64,000 nt of DNA, from positions 1 through 64,000 of the forward strand of contig CAYXLI010000026.1 of NCBI GenBank assembly GCA_964464925.1, written 5' to 3'. The position numbers and the translations under genes were made by a program. This document shows, piece by piece, positions 26,731 to 36,127 of this stretch; the stretch's first letter is position 1; every line of letters begins with the position of its first letter. Under the pieces are notes generated by a model. It ran no database searches. It was not told where the DNA came from and worked only from the letters and a program-made list of their open reading frames with translations. Source of the DNA: CAYXLI01 sp964464925. Its GTDB lineage: Bacteria > Acidobacteriota > Terriglobia > Bryobacterales > Bryobacteraceae.

Positions 26731-27947
26731 AGTACTTCCTGATCTGTGTGGCTTCTGCTTGCCTGGCCCAGACGCCGGCGGCGCTGATGAATGAGCCGCA
26801 GGTGAAGGCCGCTCTCGATGGGGCAAGGCGGAATGAGACGAAAACACTCGAGTCGCAGGCACGCATCTGCGAGATTCCGGCGCCTCCGTTCAAAGAGGAA
26901 GCACGGGGAAGGGAACTGAAGCGCCTCTTTGAACAACTCGGGCTGCAAAACGTGTTCACGGACAAGGCAGGCAACGTGATCGGAACGCGTCCCGGCAAGT
27001 CGTCACATCCAAACCTGGTATTCAGTGCGCACCTGGACACTGTCTTTCCGGAAGGCACGAATGTGAAGGTCACTCGCGAAGGCAGTGTGCTGAAAGGCCA
27101 GGGTATAGGAGATGACTGCCGTGGCCTTGCGGTCATGCTGGCGACCATTCAGGCATTGAACGAAGCGAAAGTTGAGACGCCCGGAACCATCACCTTCGTG
27201 GCGGACGTCGGCGAAGAGGGCCTGGGTGACCTGCGCGGGATGAAGGAACTATTCGAGAAAACGCTGAAAGGCAAGATCGACAAATTCATTTCAGTGGACG
27301 GAACCGGGCTGGGCATCGCCAACGTCGGCATCGGCAGCCTTCGTTACCGCGTGACGTTTCAGGGACCCGGCGGACACAGCTACGGCGCGTTTGGCATGGC
27401 GAATCCGATTCAGGCCATGGGCCGGGCCATTGCGAAGATCGATACCTTTGAAGTGACTGCAAAACCCAAGACTACGTTTAACGTGGGCCGCGTTGGAGGC
27501 GGCACATCGGTGAATGCTATCCCGTTTGAGGCATGGATGGAGGTGGATATGCGCTCCGTGGATGCATCGGAGCTGAAAGCACTCGATACGAAGTTTCATC
27601 GGGCCATTGCGGAATCCGTAGAGGAGGAGAATCGCCGGTGGAATGGCCGGGGAGCGGTGAAGGCCTCTCCCGAGTTAGTCGGGTTTCGCCCGGCCGGGCA
27701 AACACCTGTGACCTCTGCAATCGTGCAGACGGCCCTGGCCGTTTCCCGGTCGTTACACCTTGAGGAAACGCTGAGAGAGGGTTCAACGGATTCGAACGTA
27801 CCCATGAACCTTGGTATTCCAGCCATCACGATTAGCGGGGGCGGCACGGGCGCAGGCGCTCACTCGCTCAGCGAAACGTTCGATACGACCGATTCATGGC
27901 GTGGCACGCAGCGTGCTGTGCTGCTCGCGATTTCTCTCGCACGTTAG
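26727..27947 (+). CDS. Secreted M20-family metallopeptidase, PepT/tripeptidase-like
   Basis: 406 residues with a short signal peptide (FLICVASACLAQ). Metal and catalytic residues by family pattern: His102 and Asp104 in SAHLDTVF, Asp129-Asp130 in GIGDDCRG, Glu163-Glu164 in VGEEGLGD. The dimerisation domain contains GPGGHSYGAFG, as in the M20 peptidase-T-like group. It is translationally coupled to the preceding M20 gene through ATGA. The two are distant homologues and probably act on different exported peptides. Confidence 0.85.
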   Translation: MKYFLICVASACLAQTPAALMNEPQVKAALDGARRNETKTLESQARICEIPAPPFKEEARGRELKRLFEQLGLQNVFTDKAGNVIGTRPGKSSHPNLVFSAHLDTVFPEGTNVKVTREGSVLKGQGIGDDCRGLAVMLATIQALNEAKVETPGTITFVADVGEEGLGDLRGMKELFEKTLKGKIDKFISVDGTGLGIANVGIGSLRYRVTFQGPGGHSYGAFGMANPIQAMGRAIAKIDTFEVTAKPKTTFNVGRVGGGTSVNAIPFEAWMEVDMRSVDASELKALDTKFHRAIAESVEEENRRWNGRGAVKASPELVGFRPAGQTPVTSAIVQTALAVSRSLHLEETLREGSTDSNVPMNLGIPAITISGGGTGAGAHSLSETFDTTDSWRGTQRAVLLAISLAR

Positions 27948-28017
27948 CCGGCCGCCTTCAGCAGGCACCTCGGGTCGTTCTCAAGCCGGCTCAGCGGAGG
28001 TGACAATAAGGAACGGC

Positions 28018-28896
28018 ATGACCATTGACACGCGGAAAACGTTCGACAGCACGAACGGCTCACAACGGCCGATTTTGGTGTTTTTATCGATCGCATACGC
28101 ATTGTCGATTTCGCTCAGCCTCTTGATTGGCCTGACAGGCGGAAACCGCAGTCGCTGGGTCGCGCTCGGATATTTATCGATGCTGATTCCAGCAGTATCG
28201 GTATTAGCCACAAAGATGGTGGTGCGGGACGCACAGCGAACTGTCGGATGGAACCGGCTCCCTTTCAGGTACCTTCCGGCTGCTCTATTCTTGATGCCGG
28301 CCGTCTTGCATGCCGCGATGTTGCCGGCTGCTGCCGCTTTGGACCGCGTCCACTGGCAGGCCTGGTTAACGCCGGGAGCGGATGGCCTTTACCACACCCC
28401 GGCGGACCGCGGCTGGGGTGTCTTGACGCCAGCAGGGCTCGCAGCACGTATGGGGGTCAATGCCGTTGCCGGATTGACCGTGGTTTCCATTCTCGCTCTA
28501 TTCGAGGAAATTGGATGGCGTGCGTGGCTGCTGCCTCAGCTCATCGAACGCACCGGCAGGCGCAGCGCCGTCGTGATCTGCTCAATCGTCTGGGCCGTCT
28601 GGCACATCCCGTATGCCCTGTCTGGAATTCTGAATCTGGAGGGTGTACCCCTCGGATGGACGGTATTGATCACACCGCTTGGTATCTTCGGCTCTGGTCT
28701 CGTGATCGGGTGGCTCTGGCTTCGCACGAAGAGTATTTGGATCGCGGCGGTCAGCCATGGGGCGCTGAACAATTGGGGGCAATATGCGTTCAGGTTCATG
28801 TCTGGCGAGGGACAGCCACGCGATGGCTTGGTGCTCGCTTGTGGCAGCTTGGCGCTAATCGCGGTTGGCGCTGCCCTGCTTATTCGAGAGACGTGA
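28018..28896 (+). CDS. CPBP-family intramembrane glutamic protease-like protein
   Basis: 292 residues, about eight membrane spans. The CPBP/ABI (Rce1-like) motifs are seen: EEIGWRAWL with Glu163-Glu164, then WAVWHIPYAL and VSHGALNNWG containing the conserved His and Asn. Rce1-type proteins cleave peptides within the membrane; in bacteria they process bacteriocins or serve unknown roles. Start at 28018 with AAGGA 6 bases upstream; the frame extends back into the M20 gene but without signal. Confidence 0.82.
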   Translation: MTIDTRKTFDSTNGSQRPILVFLSIAYALSISLSLLIGLTGGNRSRWVALGYLSMLIPAVSVLATKMVVRDAQRTVGWNRLPFRYLPAALFLMPAVLHAAMLPAAAALDRVHWQAWLTPGADGLYHTPADRGWGVLTPAGLAARMGVNAVAGLTVVSILALFEEIGWRAWLLPQLIERTGRRSAVVICSIVWAVWHIPYALSGILNLEGVPLGWTVLITPLGIFGSGLVIGWLWLRTKSIWIAAVSHGALNNWGQYAFRFMSGEGQPRDGLVLACGSLALIAVGAALLIRET

Positions 28897-28967
28897 AGCG
28901 GAGTCGCCAGCCCGTCTGGTTTCCGACTTGCTGTTACCCTGACTCCGCGGCAAGCTGGATGTAGACT

Positions 28968-30134
28968 ATGGCCATACGCCCGGACAGAAGAACATTTCTG
29001 ACGCTCGGTGGAGCAGGCATTGCCGCTGCTCTCGCTGGATGTTTATCCAAGTCCGGATCCAAGAATTCTTCCGAAGATCCAAACTGGGCGAACCGCGTTC
29101 GGAAACTCGATGAGAAAATCACCGAATTGATGAAGCGGCTCAGCGTTCCCGGCGTCTCGGTTGCCCTCATTCGGGACGCGAGCCTCGCATGGATAAAGGG
29201 CTTCGGTGTGCGTGATCGTTCTAAGGGGGCGCCCGTCAGCGAGGCCACCATCTTCAGCGCCCAATCGATGAGTAAGCCCGTCTTCGCGTATCGTGTGATG
29301 AAGCTATGCGAGCAGGGCGTACTCGATCTGGACTCTCCCCTGACCAAATACACGTCAACCGTTTTTGTGGAGAACGATCCGCGGCTCATGGAAATCACTG
29401 CGCGCCGCGTCCTCTCCCATACGTCTGGGTTGCCAAACTGGCGCTCCAAGGAAGACCCGCTCCGGATCAACTTTCAGCCGGGGACGAAGTGGCTCTATTC
29501 GGGAGAGGGATACCATTACCTGCAATCCATTGTGACCGGACTTCTAGGTCATACGGACGATAGCCGGTGCGGCACCTTCGAGGAAGGGTATCGCGTGTGT
29601 GCTACCGATTTCGGGGATTACATGAGGGCGAACCTGCTGCAACCCTTCGGCATGAAATCGAGCGGCTATCTTTGGACAGAGATAACGCCAACAGACCTGG
29701 CGCGGCCGCACGATAAAGATGGCAAACCGCTGCCGCAGAAAGCCCCCACTTCGGTCGAGGTCGCCCGGTACGGCTCGGCCGGATCGCTCCTCACCACGGC
29801 CGCCGATTATGCGAAGTTCCTGATCGAGGTGATGCAGCCCAAGCCATCGGATGAGTACCGCCTGAATGAGGCGAGCCGTCGCGAGATGCTGAAACCTCAG
29901 ATTGCGGCTCCCTTGCCTTTTAAAGCTTCGTGGGGACTTGGCTGGCAGATTTGGCACCTGGACAAGGGTGATGTGGTTGCACATGGAGGCGATTTCGATG
30001 GGTGGCATTCACAGTCGGCATTCTCTCCGGAGCGGAAGGCAGGATTTGTGATCCTGACGAATGGTGAGAACGGCAGCGACATGATTTGGAAACAGCTGCT
30101 GAAATCACTAGTGGACGACTTTGTCCTCGCATAA
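28968..30134 (+). CDS. Exported serine hydrolase, class C beta-lactamase/DD-peptidase-like lipoprotein
   Basis: 388 residues. The N-terminus RPDRRTFLTLGGAGIAA is a twin-arginine signal ending in a lipobox LAGC (Cys25). The SxxK nucleophile motif is Ser100-Met-Ser-Lys103; a Tyr motif appears in LYSGEGYHYL and HGG near VVAHGGDFDGWH. Such proteins include esterases, DD-peptidases and beta-lactamases; I see no reason to call it a resistance enzyme. A single gene between the CPBP protein and the convergent WD40 gene. Confidence 0.85.
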   Translation: MAIRPDRRTFLTLGGAGIAAALAGCLSKSGSKNSSEDPNWANRVRKLDEKITELMKRLSVPGVSVALIRDASLAWIKGFGVRDRSKGAPVSEATIFSAQSMSKPVFAYRVMKLCEQGVLDLDSPLTKYTSTVFVENDPRLMEITARRVLSHTSGLPNWRSKEDPLRINFQPGTKWLYSGEGYHYLQSIVTGLLGHTDDSRCGTFEEGYRVCATDFGDYMRANLLQPFGMKSSGYLWTEITPTDLARPHDKDGKPLPQKAPTSVEVARYGSAGSLLTTAADYAKFLIEVMQPKPSDEYRLNEASRREMLKPQIAAPLPFKASWGLGWQIWHLDKGDVVAHGGDFDGWHSQSAFSPERKAGFVILTNGENGSDMIWKQLLKSLVDDFVLA

Positions 30135-30232
30135 GTCTGATCGGGTGCGCTTGCTTTCGCCCTGAAGTCCGCCCGAATCCTAGAATCTGACGGCTTGGGG
30201 ATGGGGACTGCCTGAGTTTCAGGAGTTCGAAT

Positions 30233-31123
30233 TCACCTCGGGGTGACTGCGCGCAATCCGCCACTGGAATCGCAGGAAAGCACTACTCCGCCAGCAAGCG
30301 TCCAGACTGCGTTCACAACGCACGCGTCGTGGCCTGTCAGTACGGCAATGCAGTGAGCGGTATCGGATTCCCACATGCGTATAGAGCCGTCATGGGAGGC
30401 CGACAGGATATGGCGCTCATCAGGACTCCACTCGACGGTTCGAACGGTGTCCGTGTGGCCCTCGAAAGTCCGCAGGCATTCGCCGGTCTCCGAGTCCCAG
30501 AGCCGGATATCGCGCCCGCAGGAAAGAAACCGTCGCTGGTCCGAATGCCACGCCAGACACTGCACATGCCCTCTCTCACCATCAATCAATCGGAGGCATT
30601 CCCCCGTGCCGAGTTCCCAGACCCGGATGGTGCGATCCCGGCCTCCTGATACGATTCGCCTCTCACGCGCATCAAACACGGCATCATAAACCCCATCCCG
30701 ATGGCCCTCGAATTTTTGCAGCATCTTGCCGGTTGCCAGTTCCCATAACCGGACAACGCCATCTCCAGAACCGGATACCAGGCGCTCTCCAGATCGGCTA
30801 AATCGCACCGAACGGACATAGGACCGATGATCCGCCATGCGAAGAAGACACTCTCCGGAGGCGACATCCCAAACACGAACTTCGCGATCAAACGCGCCGG
30901 ACGCCACCGAGCGTTGATCTGCGGACCAGGCGAGAGCCGCGACAGGTTCCCGATGCCCCGTAAGCACCCGAAGACAGTTTCCGGTCTCAACATCCCAAAT
31001 ATGGACCTTGGGTTTGGGACCATCGCCACCCGTGAGCAGCCGCGAACGATCCGGGCTAAACGTGGCGTACATTTCGTGCGTTTCAACCGGCAGTTGAATT
31101 GCGCGATCCAGATGCCTGCACAT
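30233..31123 (-). CDS. Free-standing WD40-repeat protein
   Basis: 296 residues made of about seven WD40 repeats of some 40 residues each, enough for one closed seven-blade propeller. Typical units are VRVWDVASGECLL, VRLWELATGKMLQ and IRVWELGTGECLR, each preceded by GH..V..V.(W/F)S. No signal peptide, kinase or other domain is attached, so it is probably a cytoplasmic scaffold. Its partner is unknown. It is divergent from the CecR-like regulator, 82 bases between starts, so the two may share a control region. Confidence 0.8.
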   Translation of the reverse strand: MCRHLDRAIQLPVETHEMYATFSPDRSRLLTGGDGPKPKVHIWDVETGNCLRVLTGHREPVAALAWSADQRSVASGAFDREVRVWDVASGECLLRMADHRSYVRSVRFSRSGERLVSGSGDGVVRLWELATGKMLQKFEGHRDGVYDAVFDARERRIVSGGRDRTIRVWELGTGECLRLIDGERGHVQCLAWHSDQRRFLSCGRDIRLWDSETGECLRTFEGHTDTVRTVEWSPDERHILSASHDGSIRMWESDTAHCIAVLTGHDACVVNAVWTLAGGVVLSCDSSGGLRAVTPR

Positions 31124-31168
31124 GATTTGCAGTTTCCCACGCCTCTGAATCCTCGCAACAAATTTCTA

Positions 31169-31197
31169 TTGACTGTTTCAAACACGTATTTTAATCT
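31169..31197 (+). promoter_or_regulatory. Consensus-like sigma-70 promoter of the efflux operon
   Basis: TTGACT at 31169-31174 and TAATCT at 31192-31197 with an exact 17-base spacer. Transcription should begin near 31204-31206, at or within two bases of the ATG at 31206, implying a leaderless message. A direct repeat TGTTTCA occurs at 31174-31180 and 31200-31206, 26 bases apart, flanking the spacer and -10 box; these are good candidates for regulator contacts. Confidence 0.65.
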
Positions 31198-31205
31198 GTT
31201 GTTTC

Positions 31206-31886
31206 ATGATTCAGCGTGAGGCCCATCTCCGCGATGAAACACATGTTCGGCTGTTGGAAGCAGCCGGAGAGATCTTCGCCGAGGTCGGGTTTCAGGCAGC
31301 GACAATCCGTGACATTTGTGCGCGGGCAGGTACGAACGTTGCTTCAGTGAACTATCACTTTGGTGACAAAGTCGCGCTATACACAGAGGTGCTTAAGAGT
31401 GCGATATGCGCCGCCGAAGCGGGAGCCTGGCGCGAGCTGGACGATTCTGTCCCTCCGGAAGAGTGCCTGCGGATGTTCATCCGATTCATGTTCCGGAATT
31501 TCCAGCGTCCGGATAAACCCGGTTGGCACATTAAGTTGATGATGCATGAGTTGGCGCAACCCACGCCGGCTCTGGCGCAAGTGATTCACGATGTTATCCG
31601 CCCGAACTTCACCCGGGTATCGGAAGTTGTAGGGCGCCTTATCAGCATGCCTGCAAATCATGACCGGACGCGGCTGTGCGTTTTCAGCATCATGGGCCAG
31701 ATCATCTTCTATGTGCATGGGCGGACCGTCCTGCGCAATCTCTGGCCGGAGATGGAGATGGATGAGAAACGCGTGGAGCAGATCTCGTCGCACATCGTAA
31801 ACTTTACACTCGCCGCGATTCACGGGATTGCGGGTGAACAGAAGCAACAAAAGCGCAAGGCAACCAGTACCAAAAGACACAGGTGA
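31206..31886 (+). CDS. TetR-family repressor, CecR (YbiH)-like
   Basis: 226 residues. An N-terminal TetR helix-turn-helix (about 12-58: LLEAAGEIFAEVGF, TIRDICARAG, VNYHFGDKVALY) is followed by the DUF1956/CecR-type ligand domain. In E. coli, CecR controls ybhGFSR, and here the same order of genes follows directly. It probably represses its own operon. There is no Shine-Dalgarno sequence before the ATG, in line with the leaderless promoter at 31169-31197. No alternative start fits before the helix-turn-helix. The gene ends 7 bases before the membrane fusion protein start. Confidence 0.88.
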   Translation: MIQREAHLRDETHVRLLEAAGEIFAEVGFQAATIRDICARAGTNVASVNYHFGDKVALYTEVLKSAICAAEAGAWRELDDSVPPEECLRMFIRFMFRNFQRPDKPGWHIKLMMHELAQPTPALAQVIHDVIRPNFTRVSEVVGRLISMPANHDRTRLCVFSIMGQIIFYVHGRTVLRNLWPEMEMDEKRVEQISSHIVNFTLAAIHGIAGEQKQQKRKATSTKRHR

Positions 31887-31893
31887 GCGAATC

Positions 31894-33087
31894 ATGGCGG
31901 AACGCAGACGTGCCCCCGTTGTACTGATCATGCTGGCTGTTCTCGGACTTGCCGGTTACTTCGTATGGCGAACCTTCTTTGCCCAACCATCCATCCCTGG
32001 CAACCTCGTTGTCGTGAGCGGGCGCATCGAGGGAGACGATTCCGCCGTATCTCCGAAATTGGCAGGCCGCATCCTGGAGATCCGTGTGCGCGAGGGCGAC
32101 ACCGTAAAAGCGGGTGACGTTCTCGCGAAGCTGGATGATGAGCAGATCCGTGCGAGGGAAGAACAGGCTCAGGCGTCGGTTGCCGTGGCGCAGGCGCGAT
32201 TACGAGCCGCCCAACAGCAGATCTCCATTCTGAATGAACAGCTGAAGCAGGGCGAACTCGAAGTGACGCAATCGAAGGTGGATGCCGAGGGCCGTGTGGC
32301 ACAGGCGGAAGCCGAATTGGCAGCCGCACAGGCGCAACTGGCCCAACAGGAGGCGGCGTACAAGCTCGCAGCTTTTGACCGGGATGCCTATACGAAGCTC
32401 GTGCAGAGCGGCGCCGTTTCTGAGCGTCAGGCGAAACAGGCAGTAACGACAGCGGAGACGCAAGCTGCACTTGTGGCCTCTGCCCGCAAGCGCGTGGATT
32501 CGGCTCAGGGGGCTCTTACGGCGGCCAAGGCAAGCCTCAGCAATCCGGCGATTCGAACGGCACGCGCCGAAGCCACGCGGCGCCAGATCATCGCGCAACA
32601 GTCCGATATCGCCAGCGCCGCCGCGGACGCGCAACGCGCGCTGGCTCAACTTCAGGAGGCGCAGGCGAACCGGGCGGACCTGACAGTGAAAGCTCCATTC
32701 GATGCCACCGTGGTCACACGAACGGCGGAGCCCGGTGAAGTGGTGCAAGGCGGCACAGCGATCGTCACCCTTCTCGATTTGAGCAAGGTTTACCTCCGCG
32801 GCTTCGTCCCTGAGGGTCAGATAGGGAAAGTCAAGGTTGGGCAGCCGGCGCGGGTGTATCTCGATTCGGATCCCAAGCAGGCTGTACCAGCCGAGGTGTC
32901 GCGCATCGATCCCCAGGCGACCTTCACTCCGGAAAACACATACTTCCGGGAAGACCGGGTAAAGCAGGTAGTCGGCGTGAAGCTGCAGTTAAAAGGTGCT
33001 GTGGGATTCGCGAAACCCGGTATGCCGGCCGACGGCGAGATTCTCGTCGAGGGCACCAACTGGCCGGAGCACACCGGCCGCAAGTAA
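31894..33087 (+). CDS. HlyD-family membrane fusion protein, YbhG-like
   Basis: 397 residues. One N-terminal membrane span (about 9-28), a lipoyl-like half motif RILEIRVREGDTVKAGDVLA, and a long periplasmic alpha-helical hairpin rich in Ala/Gln/Glu (about 85-235). It then has the returning lipoyl half LTVKAPFDATVVTR and a beta-barrel. It would bridge the ABC transporter to the TolC-like channel. Start at 31894 with AGGTGAG upstream; the open frame from 31828 lies in the regulator gene. Fits ybhG in gene order. Confidence 0.88.
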   Translation: MAERRRAPVVLIMLAVLGLAGYFVWRTFFAQPSIPGNLVVVSGRIEGDDSAVSPKLAGRILEIRVREGDTVKAGDVLAKLDDEQIRAREEQAQASVAVAQARLRAAQQQISILNEQLKQGELEVTQSKVDAEGRVAQAEAELAAAQAQLAQQEAAYKLAAFDRDAYTKLVQSGAVSERQAKQAVTTAETQAALVASARKRVDSAQGALTAAKASLSNPAIRTARAEATRRQIIAQQSDIASAAADAQRALAQLQEAQANRADLTVKAPFDATVVTRTAEPGEVVQGGTAIVTLLDLSKVYLRGFVPEGQIGKVKVGQPARVYLDSDPKQAVPAEVSRIDPQATFTPENTYFREDRVKQVVGVKLQLKGAVGFAKPGMPADGEILVEGTNWPEHTGRK

Positions 33088-33091
33088 GCGC

Positions 33092-35017
33092 ATGGTGGAG
33101 TCAACTCAGGCTGTTTTCGTCCAACAACTTACAAAGCGCTACGGCGGGATTGAAGCGGTGCGCGGAATCGACCTCACAATCAGTACGGGCGAGATCTTCG
33201 GGCTGATAGGCCCGGATGGAGCTGGGAAGACCTCCACGTTCCAGATCCTCGGCGGTGTGATGCCTGCCACTTCGGGAGATGCGCAGATCTTCGGCCGCAA
33301 ATCCCGGGATGCGCGCTCTGACGTCGGCTATCTCACGCAGGCCTTCAGTCTTTATCCGGATCTTACGGTCTCAGAGAACATTCGCTACGTTGGTGACCTC
33401 CGGCGCGTGCCGAAAGACGAAATTTCGCGCCGCGGCCACCGTTATCTTCGGATGTTCGATATGGACCGTTTCCTGGATCGTCTTGCGGGCAGGCTGAGCG
33501 GCGGGATGAAACAGAAGCTGTCCCTGGTGTGTGCTCTTGTTGCACAGCCGCGCGTGCTGCTGCTCGATGAGCCGACTACCGGTGTCGACCCTGTTTCGCG
33601 CCGGGAGTTTTGGGACACCCTTGCGCATTTGGCAGCGGATGGACTCACCATCGTAGTCGCGACTCCTTACCTCGACGAAGCGGAACGGTGTAACCGGGTC
33701 GCTCTCATGCACCTTGGCCAGATTCATCAGACGGGAACGCCTGCGCAACTGCGGGACGAACTCAGATTGAAGCGGCTCGAAGTACGCACAGAGAAGCTGG
33801 GTGCGGCAGAGGACAGGCTGCAGCCGGACGGGCAGATCACCGACGTGCAGCGTTTCGGCGACCGTCTGGATGTGATGGTCCACAATCCGGAGCAGGGGCG
33901 CCAAGCCGTTACGGAAGTGCTGCAACATGCTGGGCTAGGGACTCCGAAGATCCGAGTGGCGGAACCCACGCTCGAGAACACGTTTGTCGCGACTCTCCGC
34001 CGGCTTGGGCAGGAAATGCAAACGCCTCCCTATCCCGGCAAGCACCCACATGAGAATCTGCGTGGGAACGTCGCGATCGGCGCCTATCATCTCACCAAGA
34101 ACTTCGGATCGTTCCAGGCCGTGCACGAGGTAAAGCTGCAGGTGAAGTACGGCGAGATCTACGGCCTTTTGGGAGCGAACGGTGCGGGCAAGACCACCAC
34201 GATCAAAATGCTTTGCGGTTTGCTGGAGCCGACCACCGGCGACATCGAATTAGCCGGCGAATCCAAGCATCTGCGTGGCCAGCACGTGCGGCAGCGCATT
34301 GGCTACATGTCCCAGAAGTTCTCGCTGTATGACGATCTCAGTATCGAGGACAATCTCGAATTCTTCGCGGGCGTATATGGCGTGCCGCCCGAGGAACTGG
34401 AGCGGAAGAAGCGCTGGGTGCTGGAGTTCTCCGGCCTACAGGGAAAAGAGAAGCTTTTGACAGGCAGCCTGCCCGGCGGGTGGAAGCAGCGGGTCGCATT
34501 CGGCGCATCCATCATGCATGAGCCCAGTGTATTGTTCCTCGATGAGCCGACGTCTGGGGTCGATCCACTCGCACGCCGCGCCTTCTGGCGGATGATCAAT
34601 CAGCTTGCCGATAGGGGTACCGCGATTCTGGTTACTACGCACTACCTGGAAGAGGCGGAACAATGCAACCGTCTCGGCTTCATGGTGGCCGGGGAATTGG
34701 TTGCCGAGGGGACGCCGAGCGGAATAAAGCACGCGCAAGGTGGCCATCTGATTGAATTTCACGTGAACGATCCCCAGAAGGCCGCCGACCTGCTGAAGGA
34801 AAAAATGGATCGCTGGCGAGTCTCTTTGTTCGGCGATCGCTTGCACGTCATCACTGAAGACGATGTGTCCACCGGTATTCGCAAGGTAGAGGACGAACTG
34901 CGCGCTTCCGGTGTAGTGATCACAAGCGCGGAAGAGGAAGAGTATTCCCTGGAGGACGTCTTCATCGTGGTTGTGGAGAAAGCCCGCCGGCAAGGCAAAG
35001 TGGCAAAGGAGGAATGA
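33092..35017 (+). CDS. ABC transporter fused double ATPase, YbhF-like
   Basis: 641 residues with two nucleotide-binding domains. NBD1 (about 5-235): Walker A GPDGAGKTST, signature LSGGMKQ, Walker B LLLDEPTTG, but VATPYLDEAE where a switch histidine is expected (Pro instead). NBD2 (about 325-560): Walker A GANGAGKTTT, altered signature LPGGWKQ, Walker B LFLDEPTSG and normal VTTHYLEEAE. In the sandwich dimer this gives one normal and one degenerate ATP site. The start at 33092 lies 4 bases after the fusion-protein stop. It energises the two permeases that follow. Confidence 0.9.
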   Translation: MVESTQAVFVQQLTKRYGGIEAVRGIDLTISTGEIFGLIGPDGAGKTSTFQILGGVMPATSGDAQIFGRKSRDARSDVGYLTQAFSLYPDLTVSENIRYVGDLRRVPKDEISRRGHRYLRMFDMDRFLDRLAGRLSGGMKQKLSLVCALVAQPRVLLLDEPTTGVDPVSRREFWDTLAHLAADGLTIVVATPYLDEAERCNRVALMHLGQIHQTGTPAQLRDELRLKRLEVRTEKLGAAEDRLQPDGQITDVQRFGDRLDVMVHNPEQGRQAVTEVLQHAGLGTPKIRVAEPTLENTFVATLRRLGQEMQTPPYPGKHPHENLRGNVAIGAYHLTKNFGSFQAVHEVKLQVKYGEIYGLLGANGAGKTTTIKMLCGLLEPTTGDIELAGESKHLRGQHVRQRIGYMSQKFSLYDDLSIEDNLEFFAGVYGVPPEELERKKRWVLEFSGLQGKEKLLTGSLPGGWKQRVAFGASIMHEPSVLFLDEPTSGVDPLARRAFWRMINQLADRGTAILVTTHYLEEAEQCNRLGFMVAGELVAEGTPSGIKHAQGGHLIEFHVNDPQKAADLLKEKMDRWRVSLFGDRLHVITEDDVSTGIRKVEDELRASGVVITSAEEEEYSLEDVFIVVVEKARRQGKVAKEE

Positions 35018-35020
35018 CCG

Positions 35021-36127
35021 ATGCGGCGCATCTTTGCACAAGCCAGAAAAGAATTGACGCAGATCGTACGCGACAGGCTCGCGCTCGCTCTGGCCCTGGT
35101 ACTGCCGGTATGCCTGCTGCTCCTGATGGGCAACGCTATCTCACTGACAGTCACGAATCTTCCGGTTGTGGTGCAGGACATGGACGACTCGGTAACCTCG
35201 CGGGAGTATATCGACGCTTTCCGTGCCTCCGTTACTTTCTACGTGAACTCGTGGCCTCCCGACAGGAAGCCGGTGGACGCTCTTGCAGCGAACCGTGCTC
35301 GGGCCGTTCTGATCATTCCGGAACATTTCGAGCGTGATCTGGCGAGAGGACAAACTGCGCACGTTCAGGTGATCGTGGACGCGAGCGATCCAAACACGGC
35401 CAAGTTGATCCAGGGCTACACGGGCCAGATCACGCGCGCCTTCAACCAGAAATCCGGCAGCCCGATGGCGCGCCAGTTGGTGAACTCGCAAGTCCGCCTC
35501 TGGTTCAACCCGGGGCGCGAGTCGAACAAGTTTTACGGGCCTGGGATCTTTGTGCTTGGTCTTTCCATGTTTCCGCCTCTCTTGGCTGCAATGGCTATGT
35601 CGAAAGAGGGCGAGCAGAAGACAATTCTGCAGGTTTACGTGTCCAGCATTTCGGCCCATGAATTCCTGCTCGGGAAGATTCTGGCTTTCATGGTGATCAG
35701 CCTTTGCGAATGGATCATCTCCCTCTCAGTCTTGTTGACGATCTTCGGGCTGCACTTCACGGGAGATCCCACGCCGCTGATTGTGGCAACGATCTTATAT
35801 GCCTTTTGCGTGTCGAGCTTTGGCACGTTCATCGGCGCGGGTATTCCGAATCAGGCGGCTGCCATTCAGGTCGTGGCCCTCGGCGGGTTCCTGCTTGTGT
35901 TCCTTCTCTCGGGCCTGATCTTTCCGGTGGAAAACATCCCGCTTGGTCTGCGCTGGATTTCCAACATCGTGTGGGGCCGTTATTACATCGCGATCGTTCG
36001 CGACGCTTTGCTGCAAGGCGGCGGCTGGCCGGCGATGTGGTTTTCCGTCGTGATGATTGCGCTTCTGGGCTCGTTCTTCTATTTCATAGCCTGGTTGACG
36101 ATGCGGCATATGCAGGTGAAGGCATGA
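35021..36127 (+). CDS. ABC-2 type permease, YbhS/YbhR-like (first)
   Basis: 368 residues in the ABC2_membrane_3 layout: a membrane span at about 25-43, a large external domain (about 45-175) and five spans in the C-terminal half with the family signature ISAHEFLLGKILAF. The start has AAAGGAGG 7 bases upstream and overlaps nothing; the stop overlaps the next permease by ATGA. Forms a heterodimer with that protein. The transported compound is unknown; the E. coli relative has been linked to drug and cation export. Confidence 0.88.
   Translation: MRRIFAQARKELTQIVRDRLALALALVLPVCLLLLMGNAISLTVTNLPVVVQDMDDSVTSREYIDAFRASVTFYVNSWPPDRKPVDALAANRARAVLIIPEHFERDLARGQTAHVQVIVDASDPNTAKLIQGYTGQITRAFNQKSGSPMARQLVNSQVRLWFNPGRESNKFYGPGIFVLGLSMFPPLLAAMAMSKEGEQKTILQVYVSSISAHEFLLGKILAFMVISLCEWIISLSVLLTIFGLHFTGDPTPLIVATILYAFCVSSFGTFIGAGIPNQAAAIQVVALGGFLLVFLLSGLIFPVENIPLGLRWISNIVWGRYYIAIVRDALLQGGGWPAMWFSVVMIALLGSFFYFIAWLTMRHMQVKA

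Noticed and set aside
30432..30445. GGTTCGAACGG resembling a tRNA T-arm
   Set aside because: No acceptor stem, D-arm or anticodon arm can be placed around it, and it lies inside the WD40 gene.
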